51,176 nt of DNA, taken from CAZHTS01 sp964535315. GTDB lineage: Bacteria; Chloroflexota; Anaerolineae; Anaerolineales; Anaerolineaceae. Below are positions 48,859 to 51,176 of this stretch, piece after piece; the stretch's first letter is position 1, and the number at the start of each line of letters is the position of its first letter. A model generated the notes under the pieces. The model did no database searches. It was not told where the DNA came from and saw only the letters and a list, made by a program, of their open reading frames with translations. The stretch lies in NCBI GenBank assembly GCA_964535315.1, contig CAZHTS010000034.1, forward strand, positions 1 through 51,176, in the 5' to 3' direction. The position numbers and the translations under genes were made by a program.

Positions 48859-49616
48859 TCAACTTCTTGTCTCTGGATATTCTTATTGCATTGATTTTCC
48901 TGGTGTTGGGCGGGGCGTCGCTCTTTTTGTTGACTCTGCCGCGCCGGGCCGGCTCGCGGCGCATCTTCCGGGTGATCCCGGCTTTTCAGCGCTTGCGCCG
49001 CGCCGTGGGGTTGGCGGTTGAAGATGGCAGCCGTCTGCACGTCTCGTTGGGCAAGAGCAGCCTGTTGAGCGTTACGAATGCGACGGCCCTGGTCGGTTTG
49101 AGCACTCTGGAGCGGATCACCCAGCTCAGTTCGGCCAGCGACCGGCCGCCGCTGGCTACCAGCGGCGATGGCGGCCTCGCCACCCTCAGCCAGGATACGT
49201 TGCGCGCCGCCTATCGTTTCAGTAACGCCAGCGACCAGTACAGCCCCGACCAGGGCCGTATGCTCGGGTCGACGCCGCTGGCCTATACCGCCGGGGCGCT
49301 GCCGGTCATTCATGATGAACGCATCTCGGCGCATATCCTGGTCGGCAATTTTGGCCCGGAGGTGGCCTTGCTGGGTGAGGCGGCGGATCAAGAAGGCGCC
49401 TTTGTGGTGGCCGGCAGCGATTCGCTCCCCGCACAGGCGGCGTTATACGCCACCACCCAGGAAGTGCTAATCGGTGAAGAGGTGTTTGCCGTCCCGGCCT
49501 ATTTGCAGGCCGGCCCGCAGCACCAGGCCAGCCTGCAGGTGCAGGATATCTTGCGCTGGCTGGTGATCGTTCTTTTGCTGGCCGCCATCGGGCTGAAAGT
49601 GGCAGGGATCTTATGA
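48855..49616 (+). CDS. Membrane protein with one N- and one C-terminal helix, possibly DUF6754
   Basis: 253 aa. N-terminal membrane helix (about residues 8-30) and C-terminal helix (about 230-250) enclose a soluble domain of about 190 residues. Motifs: GLAVEDGSRLHVSLGKSSLLSVTNATALVGLSTLERITQLSSASDRPPLATSGDG. They resemble proteins I recall as DUF6754; this name is from memory of the pattern and not verified. Second gene of a four-gene unit, coupled to both neighbours by overlapping start and stop codons. Confidence 0.65.
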   Translation: MINFLSLDILIALIFLVLGGASLFLLTLPRRAGSRRIFRVIPAFQRLRRAVGLAVEDGSRLHVSLGKSSLLSVTNATALVGLSTLERITQLSSASDRPPLATSGDGGLATLSQDTLRAAYRFSNASDQYSPDQGRMLGSTPLAYTAGALPVIHDERISAHILVGNFGPEVALLGEAADQEGAFVVAGSDSLPAQAALYATTQEVLIGEEVFAVPAYLQAGPQHQASLQVQDILRWLVIVLLLAAIGLKVAGIL

Positions 49617-50230
49617 GAAGCCCGGTCGCTACCGCCATTGCCATCGCCGCCGGACTGGTCGTCCTGTTGGGCTATTTTGTGCCGCTCACCGAACTGAAAG
49701 GCATCCAGGATGTGTTACTCGGCTGGGCCGTTGTCCTGGCCGGCTTTGCCGCGCTGGTGGGCATCATGAATTTATTGCGGACGCACTGGCACAAGATGAC
49801 CGCCCCGCGTGAAGGCGACCGGTTGAGTGTGGTGGTCATTCTGGCCTTTGGGCTGACTCTGGTAGCCGGCATCTTCTTTACCCCGGCCCACGCTCAATAC
49901 CAGCAAGTGATTTATTCTATCCAGCTTCCCATTGAAGCCAGCCTGATGGCCGCCCTGGCCATCGCTCTGGCGTACGCCAGCCTGCGTATCTTGCAGCGCC
50001 GGCGCGGTCTGATGGGGGTGGTCTTTGTGCTCAGCGCCCTGGTATTCCTGGCGATGGGCACGGGATTGCTGACCGCGGGCAGCGATTCTTCCGTTTTAGG
50101 GATGCTCTTTTCGGCGATCCAGCTTCTGCCCGTGGCTGGTGCACGTGGCATTTTACTGGGGATCGCTATTGGCAGCCTGATTACCGGGCTGCGTATTCTC
50201 ATGGGCCTTGATCGCCCGTATAGTGGGTAG
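49613..50230 (+). CDS. Six-helix membrane protein of unknown function
   Basis: 205 aa with about six membrane segments (about residues 6-25, 33-55, 70-90, 100-125, 130-155, 165-195) and no charged motif that would suggest an enzyme. The start overlaps the preceding stop (ATGA), and the next gene begins 5 bases later. The conserved neighbourhood of small soluble protein, two-helix protein, polytopic protein and zinc-ribbon protein suggests one membrane-bound complex. Confidence 0.65.
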   Translation: MRSPVATAIAIAAGLVVLLGYFVPLTELKGIQDVLLGWAVVLAGFAALVGIMNLLRTHWHKMTAPREGDRLSVVVILAFGLTLVAGIFFTPAHAQYQQVIYSIQLPIEASLMAALAIALAYASLRILQRRRGLMGVVFVLSALVFLAMGTGLLTAGSDSSVLGMLFSAIQLLPVAGARGILLGIAIGSLITGLRILMGLDRPYSG

Positions 50231-50235
50231 TGTCT

Positions 50236-51176
50236 ATGCCTGACATCAGTTGCCCGATGTGTGGAAGTATCAATCCGGCTGGCGCCGTTACCTGCGCCAA
50301 CTGTCGTTCCCCGTTGCAGGCCCCGCCGCCGCCTGAGCCTTATAATGATGAGCCGGACTGGATGCAAAATTTACGCGGCAGTGGTTCTGGCATGCGCCAG
50401 CCGGCGCCGGCAGCAGAAGAAGACGCCGGCGAGACGCCGCAGTGGTTGTCGCGCATCCGCCAGCGCAGCCGTGAAGAGCAGATGGCGCAGCAGGCCACAC
50501 CGATCGTCCCCGGTGCAGGCGAGGGCGAAGAAGACGCCCCCGACTGGCTGCGGGCGTTAAAAGGCGAGGAGCCGGCGTCTGCTGGGGCCGGTGAAGAAGA
50601 GACTCCCGACTGGTTACAGTCGCTGGGCGGCAGTGCGCCGGCCGAGACGCCGCCGGCGCCGGTCGAGAGCGCCGCGCCTGCGGCGATGGAAGCAGCGCCC
50701 GCCCCTGCGCCGTCAGAAGATGGCGATGACTGGATGAGCGCGCTGGCAGCCACCTGGGGTACCAGCGCCGAACCGGCCGAAGAAGCCGCCGCCGAACCCG
50801 CCCCGGCCGCCGAAGGCGAGGAATATAACTGGTTGCAGCCCGGCGCGCCAGACGAAGACCTGCCGCCCGCCCTTCCGGCCGAGGAGACGCCCTCCTGGTT
50901 GAGCAGTTTGCCGTCTCTGCAAGAAAACAGCGCTGAACCGCAAGGCGAGTTGCCGGTTCTGGGCAGCGACGCTCCGGATTGGTTGCGCGGCATGCGCGCC
51001 GAACAAAGCGAGCAGGCGGGCGACGACGACTGGCTGAAAGATTTTCAGGGCGCGGGCAGTGCGGCGGGGGGGGCGGCCTGGTTGAGTGAACTGCCGCCCA
51101 TCCAGGATAGCCGCGCTCCAGGGCAGCAGGATGAGGCGCCGGGCGATTGGTTGAGCGCCGCCCCGAGCGGGCAGGC
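50236..51176 (+). CDS. Zinc-ribbon protein with repeated PDWL-type motifs (truncated by window end)
   Basis: At least 313 aa, open to the window end, so the C-terminus is missing. Cys 6, 9, 20 and 23 (C-x2-C-x10-C-x2-C) form a zinc ribbon. The rest is acidic, Ala/Pro/Glu-rich and probably disordered, but holds eleven spaced motifs with an acidic patch, often Pro, then Trp-Leu or Trp-Met: Trp at residues 42, 70, 104, 126, 166, 199, 221, 249, 266, 282 and 305. Clear examples are DAPDWLRAL, ETPDWLQSL and ETPSWLSSL. Such spaced short linear motifs suggest multivalent binding of a partner. Probably last gene, or followed by a C-terminal domain outside the window. Confidence 0.8.
   Translation, partial: MPDISCPMCGSINPAGAVTCANCRSPLQAPPPPEPYNDEPDWMQNLRGSGSGMRQPAPAAEEDAGETPQWLSRIRQRSREEQMAQQATPIVPGAGEGEEDAPDWLRALKGEEPASAGAGEEETPDWLQSLGGSAPAETPPAPVESAAPAAMEAAPAPAPSEDGDDWMSALAATWGTSAEPAEEAAAEPAPAAEGEEYNWLQPGAPDEDLPPALPAEETPSWLSSLPSLQENSAEPQGELPVLGSDAPDWLRGMRAEQSEQAGDDDWLKDFQGAGSAAGGAAWLSELPPIQDSRAPGQQDEAPGDWLSAAPSGQ

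Noticed and set aside
1..51176. tRNA, rRNA, CRISPR, insertion-sequence or integrase signals
   Set aside because: I looked for T-loop-like GTTCGAATC stretches, spaced direct repeats, and transposase or integrase motifs and found none that hold up; automated scans would be needed for certainty.

Overview
This is a GC-rich, densely coded bacterial chromosome segment with a 100-base run of N (a scaffold join). The content suggests a Chloroflexota lineage, probably Anaerolineae-like. The signs are a large MalT-type LuxR regulator, a six-repeat DUF5671-like membrane protein, paired DUF4173 proteins, a HEAT-repeat lipoprotein, a zinc-ribbon protein with repeated Pro-Asp-Trp-Leu motifs, and several promoters that seem to make leaderless mRNAs. 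The assignment is inference: no rRNA or other phylogenetic marker was compared. I saw no tRNA, rRNA, CRISPR array, insertion sequence or prophage.

Layout. 1-8 kb: sugar nucleotidyltransferase, aminotransferase, gatB, a membrane sulfatase-fold enzyme, and glutamate dehydrogenase behind a short leader ORF that contains a terminator-like hairpin. 7.5-15.7 kb: small membrane proteins, the DUF5671-repeat protein, a cNMP/HD-GYP signalling protein, a MalT-type regulator, and a short operon that this regulator may activate. 15.7-18.7 kb (minus): two HEAT-repeat proteins. 18.8-23.5 kb: dnaN, a stand-alone PEP/pyruvate-binding-domain protein and a secreted ComEC-like metallohydrolase. 23.5-28.7 kb: the gap, then a minus-strand cluster (GntR regulator, SPFH protein, small membrane protein, SdpI-like protein, ABC ATPase and permease, YhfC-type protease) carrying two identical near-consensus parS sites. 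28.8-30.3 kb: cupin and CelD-type acetyltransferase. 30.3-37 kb (minus): membrane-protein operon with two DUF4173 paralogues, then a SulP transporter. 37-40 kb: a response regulator and histidine kinase pair. 40-47.2 kb (minus): endonuclease III, asparaginase, a degenerate metallo-beta-lactamase, a hybrid-sensor kinase, an AAC(3)-like acetyltransferase, an M23 peptidase and miaB. 47.3-51.2 kb: an AAA/DUF4143 ATPase and a four-gene operon ending in the truncated zinc-ribbon/PDWL protein.

Signalling and envelope functions dominate. Three sensory modules lie within 35 kb (cNMP/HD-GYP, RR-HK, GAF-PAS-HK). The GntR-to-YhfC cluster looks like an inducible envelope-stress or peptide-defence operon. 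dnaN and the parS pair suggest, but do not prove, that the window lies in the origin-proximal domain. No stretch longer than 300 bases lacks a gene; the longest spacers are 23515-23790 (gap plus terminator) and 7363-7585 (terminator plus promoter).
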